Source: Ciceribacter sp. T2.26MG-112.2 | GTDB taxonomy: Bacteria > Pseudomonadota > Alphaproteobacteria > Rhizobiales > Rhizobiaceae | Assembly (NCBI RefSeq): GCF_900492205.1 | Contig: NZ_UEYQ01000008.1 | Coordinates: 62,001 to 126,000 of the forward strand | DNA: 64,000 nucleotides | Direction of reading: 5' to 3' | Part shown: positions 40,533-50,429 of the stretch, piece after piece | Position numbering within the stretch: position 1 is the first letter of the stretch | Layout of the letters: each line of letters opens with the position of its first letter | The notes under the pieces: generated by a model | Told to the model about the DNA's origin: nothing | Database searches by the model: none | Seen by the model: only the letters and a program-made list of their open reading frames with translations | Made by a program: the position numbers and the translations under genes

Positions 40533-41432
40533 TCAGAATTTCGGCGCAGGCTTGCCATTGGCGCGGTAGGCGGCGATCACCGTGTTGGCCATCAGCATGG
40601 CGATGGTCATCGGGCCGACGCCTCCGGGGACCGGGCTGATCGCGCCGGCGACGGGTGCACATTCAGCAAAGGCAACGTCGCCGACGAGCCGGGTCTTGCC
40701 CTCGCCCTTGTCCGGAGCCGGTACGCGGTTGATACCGACGTCGATCACCGTCGCGCCGGGCTTGACCCAATCGGCCTTGACCATTTCGGCGCGGCCGACG
40801 GCGGCCACCAGGATATCGGCATTGCGGGCGAGCGCCGGCAGATCGCGGCTCTTCGAATGACCGATCGTGACGGTAGCATTGGCAGCAAGCAGGAGCTGCG
40901 CCATGGGCTTGCCGAACAGGTTGGAACGGCCGATCACCAGTGCGTTCAGGCCGGAAAGATCGCGGCCGCGGATCTGGCGGACCAGGATCATGGCGCCGGC
41001 CGGCGTGCAGGAGACGAGGCCGGTCTCGGCATCGCCGGTGGCGAGCTTGCCGGCATTGACGACATGCAGCCCATCGACGTCCTTTTCCGGCAGGATCGAC
41101 TGGATGACGGCGTCGGAATCGAGGTGCCTGGGCAGCGGCAGTTGCACCAGCACGCCGTCGATTTCCGCATCGGCGTTGAGTTCGGCGACCAGCGCCATCA
41201 GGACTTCCTGGCTGGTTTCCTCGGCAAGCGTATGCTGCACCGACTTGAAGCCGCACTGCTTGGCCATCCGGCTCTTGGAGGATACATAGGCGTGGCTGGC
41301 CGGGTCATTGCCGACGATCACCACCGCAAGGCCGGGCCTGCGCCCCGTGTCGCGTTCCAGCGTCGCCGCCGCCTCCGTCACCGCCTCGATCACCGATGCG
41401 GCTGCCTGCTTGCCATCAATCACCGTTGTCAC
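40533..41432 (-). CDS. folD: Bifunctional methylenetetrahydrofolate dehydrogenase/cyclohydrolase FolD
   Basis: This 299-aa cytosolic enzyme interconverts 5,10-methylene-, methenyl- and 10-formyl-tetrahydrofolate. Key segments are [13 protein letters not shown] (catalytic Lys, about residues 49-61), [14 protein letters not shown] (about 92-105), [13 protein letters not shown] (about 167-179) and the C-terminal [14 protein letters not shown]. It converges on aglR with 41 bases between stops. The WecG-like gene lies upstream on the same strand but 171 bases away. Confidence 0.95.
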   Translation of the reverse strand: MTTVIDGKQAAASVIEAVTEAAATLERDTGRRPGLAVVIVGNDPASHAYVSSKSRMAKQCGFKSVQHTLAEETSQEVLMALVAELNADAEIDGVLVQLPLPRHLDSDAVIQSILPEKDVDGLHVVNAGKLATGDAETGLVSCTPAGAMILVRQIRGRDLSGLNALVIGRSNLFGKPMAQLLLAANATVTIGHSKSRDLPALARNADILVAAVGRAEMVKADWVKPGATVIDVGINRVPAPDKGEGKTRLVGDVAFAECAPVAGAISPVPGGVGPMTIAMLMANTVIAAYRANGKPAPKF

Positions 41433-41603
41433 GATCGCATCCCTCGCTCGCGTTTTCCGGCATCATAGCCGCCTTGCCTGGCGGTTGATTGCCTCTCTCC
41501 GCCGTATGGAGTCAAAAGCACGGGCTTTGCAAGGGGAAACCGCACCTCTGGCAAACCTCCCTTGGTCTGGCACCAGGGATGCGTCTCCCTCGAGGACGGC
41601 CAA

Positions 41604-42491
41604 TCAGGAATAGCGCCGGCTGGTCGGCTCCTGGCGCGTTGCGGCATGGCGGCTGCGCGGTCCGACACGATTGTCGGTGCGTCGGCGGCCCTTCGAAAGC
41701 GGGTCTTCACCGGCCGCATGGCGGGGCGGACCGAACAGCTTGAAGCGGGCGACATGGCCGAGGAACACCGGAATGCCGACGATGTAACGGTACCAAAGCC
41801 GCTTCGGCTCCAGCCACAACCGGTAGACCCACTCGCAGCGGATGTGGCGCATCCACAGCGGCGCGCGCGGAACCTCGCCCGAAACGAAGTCGAACAGCGC
41901 CCCGACGCCGATCACGAGGCGGGCGTGCTCCGGACGAATATTGCGGTCGATCCAGATCTCCTGCAGCGGGGTGCCGAGGGCGACCAGCAGAATGTCGATC
42001 CGCGCGGCCTTGAGGTCGTCCAGCACGCCCGCGCAGTTGGTCTTGTCGAAGAAACCGTCGGATATCTCGACGAATTCGTGCCAGGGCGCATGCCTGCGGA
42101 AATTCACCGCCGCCCTTGCCAGGACGTCCGCTCGCCCGCCGATCAGGCCGATCCGCCGGGGCGTGTCCATATAGCTCAGCATGGCGGGAATGAAATCCGT
42201 GCCGTTGAGGTTGGCGATGAACCGCTCGCCGTTGAGCAGGCGCGAAGCAAGGTCGACACCGATCCCGTCGGGCAGCAGCACGGTGCGGGCGAGCGCCTTG
42301 CGATAGTCCGGATTGGACATCATCAGATTGGCATTGTTCGCGTTGAGAAACGCCATGTGGGTCGGGCCGAGCGGCAGGGACGCCAGTTCGTTCACATAGG
42401 AAAGTGCGCCTTCCCAGGTGAGGTCGTAGACCGGCATGCCAAAGAGAGGCAAACGCGGCTCCGGCAGCGGGAGACTGGGCTGCGGGTTCAT
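41604..42491 (-). CDS. WecG/TagA/CpsF family glycosyltransferase
   Basis: This 295-aa GT26 enzyme has the family segments HMAFLNANNANLMM (about residues 45-58), LLPDGIGVD (about 72-80), GLIGG and GVGALFDFVSGEVPRAPLWM (about 194-213). Members transfer N-acetylmannosaminuronic acid or similar sugars to undecaprenyl-linked intermediates for surface polysaccharides. The C-terminal 35 residues are Arg-rich and unlike the family core. No other polysaccharide genes are adjacent, so the glycan is unknown. ATG 42491 is the clear start. Confidence 0.88.
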   Translation of the reverse strand: MNPQPSLPLPEPRLPLFGMPVYDLTWEGALSYVNELASLPLGPTHMAFLNANNANLMMSNPDYRKALARTVLLPDGIGVDLASRLLNGERFIANLNGTDFIPAMLSYMDTPRRIGLIGGRADVLARAAVNFRRHAPWHEFVEISDGFFDKTNCAGVLDDLKAARIDILLVALGTPLQEIWIDRNIRPEHARLVIGVGALFDFVSGEVPRAPLWMRHIRCEWVYRLWLEPKRLWYRYIVGIPVFLGHVARFKLFGPPRHAAGEDPLSKGRRRTDNRVGPRSRHAATRQEPTSRRYS

Positions 42492-42786
42492 GATCGCCTC
42501 CGACCCGTGGCCGATGCGGCTTGGCCTTGGCCCGCCGGCGGCCAGCCACCCGCGAGTGTGCCGGCAATGCCTGCCAGCAAAGCCCGGTGAAAGGCCGGGA
42601 GGGGGAGAACGTCGACTGGAAACAGCATGACACCACGCAATACAAGGAGTGACCGAAGCCTTGTATCAGCGGCAGATCAAGTTCGACTTAAAGGAAACGG
42701 TCGCATTCATGCGCACCAATTGACCGGTCGTTAACCTTGCCCGGTGCAACCGCGTGGGGAGACCAGGAGGGAGTTCCCGACGAACG
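42492..42786. other. Gene-poor interval between the WecG-like gene and the flagellar cluster
   Basis: No supported coding frame was found. It holds the promoter side of the WecG-like gene and leads to the flagellar terminator at 42787-42814. It has a single GTTAAC but no paired CtrA-type box. Confidence 0.5.
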
Positions 42787-42814
42787 AAAAAACGGCGGCG
42801 GATGACCCGCCGCC
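42787..42814 (-). terminator. Rho-independent terminator of the flagellar gene run
   Basis: An 8-bp stem GGCGGCGG/CCGCCGCC (42794-42801 with 42807-42814) is followed on the minus strand by six T (42787-42792). It lies 25 bases past the stop of the last flagellar-cluster gene. Confidence 0.88.
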
Positions 42815-42839
42815 CGTCGTCTTTTTCGCGGGAGATACG

Positions 42840-43379
42840 TCAGTGAGCCGGTTTTGCTGCTTCCCCGACAGCGTCACCCTCGATCACCTTGACCGGCTCG
42901 GCCGGCGGCTTGGCGGTTCCCTCGCCGGTCGCGCGCACGTCATCCTTGGACATGTAGTCGAGCTGCTCGATCAGCACTTCCTCGACGAAGCCCTCGCCGA
43001 GATGGGCATTGATGTCGGTCTTGATCTTCTCCCGGAACGCGGCGACGTCAAAGGCGGCCATGTTGGAGATGTCGACCATCTTGTTGCCGATCAAAAGCGT
43101 GAACAGCTCGTCGGTCATCAATTCGGTGAGCGGCAGCTCGACGCCCTTGATCTTTTCCTTGTCCATCATGAAGGAGATGCGACCGAGGAAATAGCCGCGC
43201 ACGCTGCCGTCGGCGATCATCGGAATGGTGATCGCCTCGCCGCGCACCAGTTCGAGTTTCGCCTTTCTGGCGTCCTCCTCGCTGACTTCGGCAGGCGCCG
43301 TCGCCATGTGCACGGAAAAATAGACCGCGCCGAGCGTGACCAGGCAGACCCACAATCCGGCGGCCAGGATCTTGACCAT
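42840..43379 (-). CDS. Membrane-anchored hypothetical protein of the flagellar cluster
   Basis: This 179-aa protein has one N-terminal membrane helix (about residues 4-24), then a soluble part predicted outside the cytoplasm. Acidic helices such as FREKIKTDINAHLGEGFVEE lie near 118-138. This single anchor plus C-terminal domain loosely recalls FliL, but I see no diagnostic motif. Its start overlaps the stop of the preceding gene by one base, so it is translated with the flagellar run and is the last gene before the terminator. A role in motor or basal-body function is inferred from position only. Confidence 0.7.
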   Translation of the reverse strand: MVKILAAGLWVCLVTLGAVYFSVHMATAPAEVSEEDARKAKLELVRGEAITIPMIADGSVRGYFLGRISFMMDKEKIKGVELPLTELMTDELFTLLIGNKMVDISNMAAFDVAAFREKIKTDINAHLGEGFVEEVLIEQLDYMSKDDVRATGEGTAKPPAEPVKVIEGDAVGEAAKPAH

Positions 43380-43744
43380 CAGACCTCGCTGTACAGGAAC
43401 TGTTCCTGGGAATAGGTGCCGTCACCGTCGGCTTCGCGCACGGCGTTCTTCAAGAGATCGGCCACCGCGCGCACGGCATTCATGTGGGCCTCGACGCGGC
43501 GGGCATTGATCGCCAGCTTTTTCTTCAAGGCGTGCATCTGCTCGACATAGCCGACGGCGAGTTCGCGCGGGTCGGTGTCGCGAAACAGCATGGTCAGTTC
43601 GTAGAGGCAGCGGCTCTTGTGGGCATTCGACACCTTGAGGTCGAATTCCGGGTCCTTGCCGATGCGCTGGTTTTCGTTGTCGATGATCATCTCGAGGCGG
43701 CCGAGCACCGTCTTGATCCGATAATCGCTATTGATGATTTCCAT
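43379..43744 (-). CDS. Small helical flagellar protein, possibly FlgN-like
   Basis: This 121-aa protein is almost all helix, without signal or membrane segment. It carries a central run HALKKKLAINARRVEAHMNA (about residues 71-90). FlgN chaperones for hook-associated proteins have this size and helical build, but the match is by architecture only. It lies in the run between the rod-binding gene (23 bases upstream) and the membrane protein gene it overlaps. Start ATG 43744 follows GGGGCAGGACC. Confidence 0.6.
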   Translation of the reverse strand: MEIINSDYRIKTVLGRLEMIIDNENQRIGKDPEFDLKVSNAHKSRCLYELTMLFRDTDPRELAVGYVEQMHALKKKLAINARRVEAHMNAVRAVADLLKNAVREADGDGTYSQEQFLYSEV

Positions 43745-43767
43745 GGTCCTGCCCCGGATGAGTGTTG

Positions 43768-44322
43768 TTATGCTGTCTTGGCATCGGCTTCGGAGACACC
43801 GAGCGTTCGACGCTCAAGGTCCGTCACCATGTTGAACGCCACGCGCCGATCGGTTTCATCGGTGGCGGCGTTGACGACATTGCCCCCGCGCTTGCGAGCC
43901 AGTTCTTCGGAATACATCTGGTCGGCGATGCCGACCCCGCCGCTTTCGGCGATCGTCCCGCCGATCTGCTCGGCCATCATGCTCTTCCAGATTTCGCCGG
44001 CATTGCCCTTGCCGTAGACGGATTCGGTGTCCTCCGGCATCATCGTCTTGACGAAGTTCTGCAGGACGACGGCCTCGAAGTCACGGTAGACCTTTGGCGT
44101 CTCCGCGGTTGAGGACTTCTGGACATTGCCGAGACCGGCATCGAAGGCGGCACTGTTGAGCACCTCGACCGCGGCACCGAAGCCGGCACCCTTCTCGGCG
44201 AGGCTGGTCGCGGCGAAAGCCGCGCGATTGGTCTTCAGTTTTTCCTGGGCTGCCGCCAGGACCATCGGATCTGCGGCCCGGACGACGTCCAGCACGAGAT
44301 CGCTCGGAGGTGATATAGCCAC
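43768..44322 (-). CDS. Rod-binding protein (FlgJ N-terminal-type)
   Basis: This 184-aa protein has the rod-binding core YRDFEAVVLQNFVKTMMPED (about residues 79-98), then YGKGNAGEIWKSMMAEQIG. It has no muramidase domain, as in alphaproteobacterial FlgJ/CheL-type proteins where the peptidoglycan-cutting enzyme is separate. The lytic transglycosylase encoded at 54191-54766 is a natural partner. It is part of the continuous minus-strand flagellar run. Confidence 0.78.
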   Translation of the reverse strand: MAISPPSDLVLDVVRAADPMVLAAAQEKLKTNRAAFAATSLAEKGAGFGAAVEVLNSAAFDAGLGNVQKSSTAETPKVYRDFEAVVLQNFVKTMMPEDTESVYGKGNAGEIWKSMMAEQIGGTIAESGGVGIADQMYSEELARKRGGNVVNAATDETDRRVAFNMVTDLERRTLGVSEADAKTA

Positions 44323-44360
44323 GGTTCCGGTCTCCGATACGTTTGTTCAGGTGACGAGTA

Positions 44361-44771
44361 TCACTCGTGAACCTTGCTGGAGGCTGTCGTGGCGAACTGC
44401 AGGTCGACCAGATCGTAGATCGCGTTGTCGTCCGCCTCGCGATCCTCGTGGAGCCGGGCGTCCTTCATGTGCTCCTCCAGCCGATCACCCTTGGCGCGCT
44501 CGCGCAGGAGCTTGATCTCCTGGCCGTATTGGAGGCTTGCGAGTTGTTTGTCGCTATTGGACAGACGGTCGAAGCGGTCGGCATAGTTCTGGGCGAACAG
44601 GCGATGGACGGGTTCGAGCGAGCCGATCGCCTCCATGACGGTGGCCATCGAGGCGGCATTTTCCTCGCGGCGCTTGGCGGTGACGGCAAGGTCGCTCTCG
44701 GCCATGCGCTCCATGTGGCGCTGCACCGTGACCAGGCGTTTCAGCTTTTCGGACTTCTTCGTCGGCCCCAT
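44361..44771 (-). CDS. FliJ-like coiled-coil flagellar protein
   Basis: This 136-aa highly charged all-helical protein begins KKSEKLKRLVTVQRHMERMA, matching the start pattern of FliJ, the stalk protein of the export ATPase. A long coiled coil continues to about residue 105. FliI, the usual neighbour, is not here; instead it follows fliR by 33 bases. The assignment rests on length, helix content and context. Confidence 0.6.
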   Translation of the reverse strand: MGPTKKSEKLKRLVTVQRHMERMAESDLAVTAKRREENAASMATVMEAIGSLEPVHRLFAQNYADRFDRLSNSDKQLASLQYGQEIKLLRERAKGDRLEEHMKDARLHEDREADDNAIYDLVDLQFATTASSKVHE

Positions 44772-44804
44772 GGGCGCTCCTTCAGCAAGCGGCTCGTGGC
44801 GTTC

Positions 44805-45554
44805 TCAGCCGATAAAGATCCGGGCGAAATTGTCGGCAAACTGCCGGACAATGGCGGCAATGGAGAAATACAGCAGCAGCAGGCCGCCCATCAGCAGATA
44901 GGGCGTCGAGATGAAGTAGATCGGGATCTGCGGCGCGAGCTTGTTGATCAGACCTATGGAGAAATTGAACATGATTCCGAAGATGATGAACGGGCTGGCG
45001 AGCCTGAGCATCAGCAGGAAGGTGGCGCCGAGCGTGTCGGTCAGCGTGATCAGCATCTTCTGCACGTCGGGAAATCCGCCGAGCGGCATCAGCCCGTAGG
45101 AATCGATCAGTGCCCGCAGGATGACGTGGTGGAAATCCAGCATGAACAGCAGCAGCAGGCCGCCGAAGCTGATCATGTTGGTCAGCTGGTTTTCCGCCGT
45201 ATCCTCGATCACGTCCGGTGCGCCCGGCGAGTTGAAGCCGATCGACATGGAGATCGCCGAGCCGGCGAACTGCAGGCCCAGCACATAGAGCCGGGGAATG
45301 AGGCCGTACATGGTGCCGATCAGCGTTTCGCCGACGACGAGGTGGATATAGGCATAGTCGCTGCCCGACACCTTCGGATAGATCGTATCCCACAGAACCG
45401 GCAGGATGGCCATGGCAACGGCCGCCGCCATCAGCAGCCGGACCATGACGGGAATACGCGCCGAGGAGAAACCCGGAAGCACCATGAAGCAGGCGCCGAT
45501 CCGGCAGAAGGCCACGAACATGGCCAGAACTGTCCCCTCGGGGTCGGTGATCAT
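44805..45554 (-). CDS. fliR: Flagellar export apparatus protein FliR
   Basis: This 249-aa integral membrane protein has about six helices. Family segments include [16 protein letters not shown] (about residues 28-43), [21 protein letters not shown] and [19 protein letters not shown]. It forms the export gate with FliP and FliQ. Its ATG overlaps the flhA stop codon by four bases, so translation is coupled. Confidence 0.93.
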   Translation of the reverse strand: MITDPEGTVLAMFVAFCRIGACFMVLPGFSSARIPVMVRLLMAAAVAMAILPVLWDTIYPKVSGSDYAYIHLVVGETLIGTMYGLIPRLYVLGLQFAGSAISMSIGFNSPGAPDVIEDTAENQLTNMISFGGLLLLFMLDFHHVILRALIDSYGLMPLGGFPDVQKMLITLTDTLGATFLLMLRLASPFIIFGIMFNFSIGLINKLAPQIPIYFISTPYLLMGGLLLLYFSIAAIVRQFADNFARIFIG

Positions 45555-47638
45555 GAAATGGAGCCCAGGATCTTGATCTCGATGCCCTTGGCCAGTTCGA
45601 CATGCGACAGGACCGGCAGGGTAGCGAACAGCCGCTCGATGATCATGCGCACATAGGAGCGCGTTTCCGGCGACGTGACAAGCACGAAAGGCAGGCCGCG
45701 GTCCATGAATTCACGGATTACCTTGCTGGCCTGCTCGGAGAACTCCTCAAGGCTGCGCGGATCGATGTCGAACTCGACGATCTCGCCCTTGGCATCGCGC
45801 TTCAGCGCCTGGTGGAAGACGAGGTCCCATTTCGAGCCGAGGCGCAGCACACGCAGCACGCCGTTGTCGGTCAGGTCACCGCAAAGCTGCTGGGCCATGC
45901 GCACGCGCACATGCTCGACGATCTGCTCGGTCTTGCGTACGTGGGGCGCGAGTTCTGCCACCGCTTCGAGGATCAGATGCAGGTTGCGGATCGAGACGCG
46001 CTCGGCGAGCAGCAGCTTCAACACCGCCTGCAGACCGGAATAGGACATGTGCGACGAGCAGATCTCGTCGGCGAGCTTCTTGTATTCCGGATCGAGCCTG
46101 TCGATCAGGATCTTGACGTCCTTGTAGGACAGAAGCTGCGGCAGGTTGTTGCGGATGACCTCGCTCACATGGGTGAGCACCACCGAGACATTGTCGATCG
46201 GATGGAAGCCCTCGCGCTTCAGGTCCTCGGTGAAGGTCTCGAGCACCGAGACCGCCGGCATGCCGAAGGCGGGTTCGCGGATCTCGTCGCCCGGCACCTT
46301 GGGCTTGCGGCCGGAACCGGTGACGACCAGGACTTCGCCGACGCGCAGCTGGTTGGAGGCGACCGTCGTGCCATGAATGCGGATCTGGTAGGACTTTTCC
46401 TGGATGGCGATGTCGTCGGTGACCTTGATCTCGGGCACGACGAAGCCATACTGGCTGGCGAATTTCTTGCGCATCTTGCCGACGCGGAAGGCGAGCTCCT
46501 GGTGGGCGCCGAGCAGCCGGGTGGAGACGAGCTTGCCGAGCGCCAGTTCGATCTCGGCGGTCTTGAGCACGGATTTGACCGAATCCTTTTCGGCCTCCTT
46601 GGTCTGGATGACCTTTTTCTCTTCCTGCTCGCGCTTGACCTTGTTCTCGGCCTCGATCTGGCGCGGAATGAACCAGCTGCCGAAGGCCATGATGCCGCCG
46701 AGCGCCAGGAAAGGCACCATCGGCAGACCCGGCACGATCGACAGAAGGACCATCAGCGAAGCGGCAACCGACAACGCGCGCGGGTAACCGCTCAGCTGGT
46801 TGACCACCGCCTGGTCGGTCGAGCCAGGATTGCCACCGCGCGAGACGAGAAGACCGGCGGCGAGCGAGACGATGAGCGCCGGGATCTGCGAGACGATGCC
46901 GTCACCGACGGAGAGCTTGACGAAGACGTCGGCCGCTTCGCCGATCTCCATGCCATGGCGGAAATAGCCAATGATGATGCCGCCGAAGATGTTGATGGCG
47001 GTAATGATCAGGCCGGCGATCGCATCGCCGCGCACGAACTTCGAGGCACCGTCCATGGCGCCGAAGAAGGAGCTTTCCTGCTCGAGCTCACGCCGGCGAT
47101 GCTGGGCTTCCTTGTCGTCGATCATTCCGGCGGACAGGTCGGCATCGATCGACATCTGCTTGCCGGGGATGGCATCGAGGGTGAAGCGGGCGCCGACTTC
47201 GGCGATGCGGGTGGCGCCCTTGGTGATGACGATGAAGTTGACCGTGACCAGGATCATGAAGACGATCAGACCGATGACGAAGTCGCCGGACATGACAAGG
47301 CTGGAGAAGCCGGCGATCACCCCGCCGGCGGCCTCATGCCCCTGATGACCGTTGGAAAGGATGACGCGGGTCGTCGCGATGTTGAGCGACAGGCGGATCA
47401 TCGTCGAGATCAGCAGGATGGTCGGGAATGACGAGAAATCGAGCGGGCGCTGGATCCACAGCGCGACCATCAGGATCAGCACCGAGAACGCGATCGAGAA
47501 GGCGAGACCCATGTCGATCAGGAAGGGCGGGATGGGCAGGAAGAGGATGCAGAGGATGACGACGATGCCGAAGGCAAAGCCGATGTCGCGGCCCTGCGGG
47601 CTGACCTTCGGAATGGTGATTGCGGATGGTTGCGCCAT
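45551..47638 (-). CDS. flhA: Flagellar biosynthesis protein FlhA
   Basis: This 695-aa export-gate protein has an N-terminal half with about eight membrane helices. The FHIPEP signature region is [19 protein letters not shown] plus [20 protein letters not shown] (about residues 112-155). The large cytoplasmic domain runs from about 330 to the end. It receives substrates from export chaperones. Start ATG 47638 lies 130 bases after fliQ, and the gap contains hairpins but no gene. Confidence 0.95.
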   Translation of the reverse strand: MAQPSAITIPKVSPQGRDIGFAFGIVVILCILFLPIPPFLIDMGLAFSIAFSVLILMVALWIQRPLDFSSFPTILLISTMIRLSLNIATTRVILSNGHQGHEAAGGVIAGFSSLVMSGDFVIGLIVFMILVTVNFIVITKGATRIAEVGARFTLDAIPGKQMSIDADLSAGMIDDKEAQHRRRELEQESSFFGAMDGASKFVRGDAIAGLIITAINIFGGIIIGYFRHGMEIGEAADVFVKLSVGDGIVSQIPALIVSLAAGLLVSRGGNPGSTDQAVVNQLSGYPRALSVAASLMVLLSIVPGLPMVPFLALGGIMAFGSWFIPRQIEAENKVKREQEEKKVIQTKEAEKDSVKSVLKTAEIELALGKLVSTRLLGAHQELAFRVGKMRKKFASQYGFVVPEIKVTDDIAIQEKSYQIRIHGTTVASNQLRVGEVLVVTGSGRKPKVPGDEIREPAFGMPAVSVLETFTEDLKREGFHPIDNVSVVLTHVSEVIRNNLPQLLSYKDVKILIDRLDPEYKKLADEICSSHMSYSGLQAVLKLLLAERVSIRNLHLILEAVAELAPHVRKTEQIVEHVRVRMAQQLCGDLTDNGVLRVLRLGSKWDLVFHQALKRDAKGEIVEFDIDPRSLEEFSEQASKVIREFMDRGLPFVLVTSPETRSYVRMIIERLFATLPVLSHVELAKGIEIKILGSIS

Positions 47639-47666
47639 TGATCGTTCCGTCTCTTCATGAGAGGTC

Positions 47667-47691
47667 GGCCGACGCCCAAGGGCATTCGGCC
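47667..47691 (-). other. Hairpin between fliQ and flhA
   Basis: Arms GGCCGA/TCGGCC enclose an inner GCCC/GGGC stem. There is no following T run. It is probably a local mRNA structure in the flgE-to-fliR transcript. The 130-base gap has no supported frame. Confidence 0.35.
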
Positions 47692-47768
47692 ATGTTCAAC
47701 GAAGCGATAGCGGGCGAAGCTTGCGCGAGGGTGGCAGTCCCGGCGCAGGGACCGCCGGATGCGACCGG

Positions 47769-48035
47769 TCAGAAGCCGGTCTGGACGCGCGAAAAGACGA
47801 GATTGGCGAAAAGCGCGATCTGCCCGCCGACGAAGGGCGCGCTGATGCCGATGGTCACGAGAATGGCGACGATCTTCGGCACGAAGGTCAGGGTCATTTC
47901 CTGGACCTGGGTGAGCGCCTGGATGAGCGCGATGGTGACGCCGACGACCATGGCGGCAAGCACGGCCGGACCGGATGCGACCAGCACGGTCCAAACGGCG
48001 GCCTGCATGATGTCGAGGGCGTCTGCCTCATTCAT
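47769..48035 (-). CDS. fliQ: Flagellar export apparatus protein FliQ
   Basis: This 88-aa protein has two membrane helices (about residues 15-38 and 50-75) and the family signature GPAVLAAMVVGVTIALIQALTQVQEMTL. It is a small ring component of the export gate with FliP and FliR. ATG 48035 is the start. It follows flgD by 49 bases. Confidence 0.93.
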   Translation of the reverse strand: MNEADALDIMQAAVWTVLVASGPAVLAAMVVGVTIALIQALTQVQEMTLTFVPKIVAILVTIGISAPFVGGQIALFANLVFSRVQTGF

Positions 48036-48084
48036 GATCTAACTCTTCCCGGCCTGTTTCCGGGGGAATCAGCCCCCGGCACCA

Positions 48085-48543
48085 TCAGGCATCCGAGTCC
48101 GTATCAGTGTCGGGATCGGGCGTCGAGGGCTCGCCGACGCGGACACCGACCGTGATTGGGATTTCGTCACCCTCGGTCGTCGTCGCGACCATGGTGTCGC
48201 TGTAGACGCGGACCGATTCAATGACGCCTGTGATGGATTCGTCGGCGCTGGTGATCGTCTGGCCAATGTAGTTGGTCGCGTTGGTGAGCGCGTTGCCGGT
48301 GATCAGGGTTTCCAGATTGGCATTGGTCTGGATCGTCTGCTCGACCTGGGAGAAGGTTGCCAACTGGGCGATCTGCTCGCTGGCGTCCATCGGGTCGGTC
48401 GGATCCTGGTTCTGCATCTGGGCGATCAGCAGCTTCAGGAACGAATCATAGTCCAGCGAAGCGGCGGCCGACGCGCTCGATGCAGAGGAGTTGCTGGCCG
48501 TTGAGGTCGTGCTGGTGGCCGAGGTTACGCCGTCTACCGCCAT
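48085..48543 (-). CDS. flgD: Flagellar hook cap protein FlgD
   Basis: This 152-aa protein has a Ser/Thr/Ala-rich export leader, then the FlgD core [20 protein letters not shown] (about residues 35-54) and [17 protein letters not shown]. It is short compared with the 220-plus residues of enteric FlgD and lacks most of the Ig-like C-terminal domain; it ends in an Asp/Thr-rich tail. It caps the growing hook for FlgE assembly. Its start overlaps the end of flbT by ten bases. Confidence 0.9.
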   Translation of the reverse strand: MAVDGVTSATSTTSTASNSSASSASAAASLDYDSFLKLLIAQMQNQDPTDPMDASEQIAQLATFSQVEQTIQTNANLETLITGNALTNATNYIGQTITSADESITGVIESVRVYSDTMVATTTEGDEIPITVGVRVGEPSTPDPDTDTDSDA

Positions 48544-48983
48544 GGTGCCATCTCCTTGCGAATCTGCTCGACGGTCGCCGGCGTCATCTCCTGACTGTTG
48601 AGGATCTGGTCCTCGATCGGGTAGAGCCCGCGGATCGCCTTCAGCGCATCGAAGGCGCGACCGGAGGAAACCATGCCGTCGACGCGCTTCAGCTCGGCGA
48701 GGATTTCCTCGTTCTCGAAGCAGGTGAGCAGCATGATGATCGATTTGCGGAACATCGCCATCGACTGTTCGCGCCCTTCCGGGTTGATCAGCATCATCTG
48801 GGCGATGAAGTAGAGCTGGCGGAGCGGCGTGGTTGCCTGCTCCGGCTGCAGGACGTGGTTTTCCAGAAGGAAGGTCACGTCGTTGAGGAATTCCAGCGCA
48901 ACCTTGCGGTCGACGCGCAGAACCGCTCCGTTGATGAAAATCCGTTCGCCCGACTTGAGCGAGATGCGCAAAGTGCTCTTCAT
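48534..48983 (-). CDS. flbT: Flagellin translation regulator FlbT
   Basis: This 149-aa protein begins [20 protein letters not shown], the FlbT hallmark, with [20 protein letters not shown] at about 43-62. In Caulobacter FlbT binds flagellin mRNA leader and limits translation until the hook is done; in Brucella it can act positively. ATG 48983 overlaps the flaF stop (ATGA). The flagellin genes have structured leaders at 59880-64000, giving it local targets. Confidence 0.92.
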   Translation of the reverse strand: MKSTLRISLKSGERIFINGAVLRVDRKVALEFLNDVTFLLENHVLQPEQATTPLRQLYFIAQMMLINPEGREQSMAMFRKSIIMLLTCFENEEILAELKRVDGMVSSGRAFDALKAIRGLYPIEDQILNSQEMTPATVEQIRKEMAPWR

Positions 48984-49327
48984 TTCAGTCCATCCCTGAT
49001 GATGGTTGTCACGTCGATGATGCCCTGGAAATTGGTGGACTGGCGCTTCCGGATCCGGTCGCATTCCTTCAAAATCCAAATGGCGATTGAGATCAGGTTG
49101 GCGCGCAATTCGGCGTCCAGCTGATTTTCCGGCTGTTTCAGATCCTCGATGAGGCGGATCCAGACGCGGCGGGTATAAAACAGCGCCTCGATGGCCTGGC
49201 GGGTATAGCCCTCTTCCTGGCGCGCCAGCGTCAGAAGCTCTATCGAGCGGGTCAGCGCCTGCCGTTCACGATCCTTGGCGTCGGCGACGCCATCCTCCAT
49301 GATCTCGGCATATGAAAACTGGTACAT
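48980..49327 (-). CDS. flaF: Flagellar biosynthesis regulator FlaF
   Basis: This 115-aa helical protein starts [20 protein letters not shown] and contains [20 protein letters not shown] (about residues 46-65), typical of FlaF. FlaF works with FlbT in flagellin synthesis and secretion in alphaproteobacteria. It is translationally coupled to flbT and follows flgL by 37 bases. Confidence 0.92.
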   Translation of the reverse strand: MYQFSYAEIMEDGVADAKDRERQALTRSIELLTLARQEEGYTRQAIEALFYTRRVWIRLIEDLKQPENQLDAELRANLISIAIWILKECDRIRKRQSTNFQGIIDVTTIIRDGLK

Positions 49328-49364
49328 TCATCTGTCCTTCATTTTCATTCATTCCCTTTGGTCA

Positions 49365-50426
49365 TCAAAGGTAGTTGACGAGGCTCAGCGCCTGGATTTT
49401 CGCCGTCAACGTGTAGGATGCCTCGACCAGAGACAGGAGATTGTTCACACGGGTCGATGCTTCGTAAGCATCGACCTCGATCTTGCTGGTCAGCGTCGTG
49501 TCGATGATGTCGATCTGTACCTGGAGCGATTCATTGGCCTTTTCGATCCGGTTCTCGGACAGACCGAGCTTGGTGCGGACGCTGTTGAGGCCGGTCGTCG
49601 CGACGCCGGTGTATTCGATCGCCTTGTTGGTCACCACGGTGCGGCTCGCATCGGAGAGATCGATCGCCAGCAGTTCCTTTGCGACCACCGCCGCCATCGC
49701 GAGATAACGCATGGACTTGTCGTTGGCGGTTGCCGAGGTTTCGACCGTTTCACTCTGGCTGATCCGGCTGGTCATCACCTCGTCGGTCGCACTCGACCAA
49801 TCGGTGGTCCAGTCGGCGCCCGAATACATCGGCTCGATGACGTTGGTGATGAAGTCATCCATGCTGGGCGCCGCGCCCGTCGCGGCAATGCTCGCCGTCT
49901 GCGGATCGCTCTGCGGGAAGCCGAAATAGGTCAGGAACTCCGCGTCGAAGGCCAGCTTGGCGGCCGAGGTATCCGTATATTCCTGGATCGGCTGCACGTC
50001 GGTATTGATGCCCGAGAACAGGTATTCGCCACCGAGCGAGGTGTTGGCCATGCTGGTAAAGGTGTCGAGCGAATTGGTGATCGTCTGGATCGCTGTCTCG
50101 AGATTGCTGGTGTTCGAAGTCCCGGAAAGCGCGATCAGCGCCTCGTTCATCTCGTCGGCGGCGCTCGCCATCTGGTCGAGTGCCTCCTGGGAGGCTTCGA
50201 GGCGCTGGGTGGCAATCGCATTGGTGCTCTTGATCGACTGCAGGCGCAGGCTGTCACGGGTCAGGTCGACGACGGTGGAGGTGGCGCCGCCGATCTCGGC
50301 GCCGATATCGGCATAGATGCCGGTCGTGACTTCTTGCTGCGCCTTGATCAGTTCGTTCTGGGCCTGACGGATGGTCAGGCGCATCGAGGTCTGGATGGAG
50401 AGATTGGAGATGTTTGCTGTCGACAT
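49365..50426 (-). CDS. flgL: Flagellar hook-filament junction protein FlgL
   Basis: This 353-aa flagellin-like protein has an N-terminal coiled segment (SIQTSMRLTIRQAQNELIKA, about residues 9-28) and a matching C-terminal one ending LTAKIQALSLVNYL. It is the second junction protein between hook and filament. It starts three bases after the flgK stop codon. Confidence 0.92.
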   Translation of the reverse strand: MSTANISNLSIQTSMRLTIRQAQNELIKAQQEVTTGIYADIGAEIGGATSTVVDLTRDSLRLQSIKSTNAIATQRLEASQEALDQMASAADEMNEALIALSGTSNTSNLETAIQTITNSLDTFTSMANTSLGGEYLFSGINTDVQPIQEYTDTSAAKLAFDAEFLTYFGFPQSDPQTASIAATGAAPSMDDFITNVIEPMYSGADWTTDWSSATDEVMTSRISQSETVETSATANDKSMRYLAMAAVVAKELLAIDLSDASRTVVTNKAIEYTGVATTGLNSVRTKLGLSENRIEKANESLQVQIDIIDTTLTSKIEVDAYEASTRVNNLLSLVEASYTLTAKIQALSLVNYL

Positions 50427-50429
50427 GTC

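Noticed and set aside
45602..47431. A 609-codon plus-strand frame opposite flhA
   Set aside because: Shadow of flhA; rich in Asp, Arg, His and Gln with no domain pattern.
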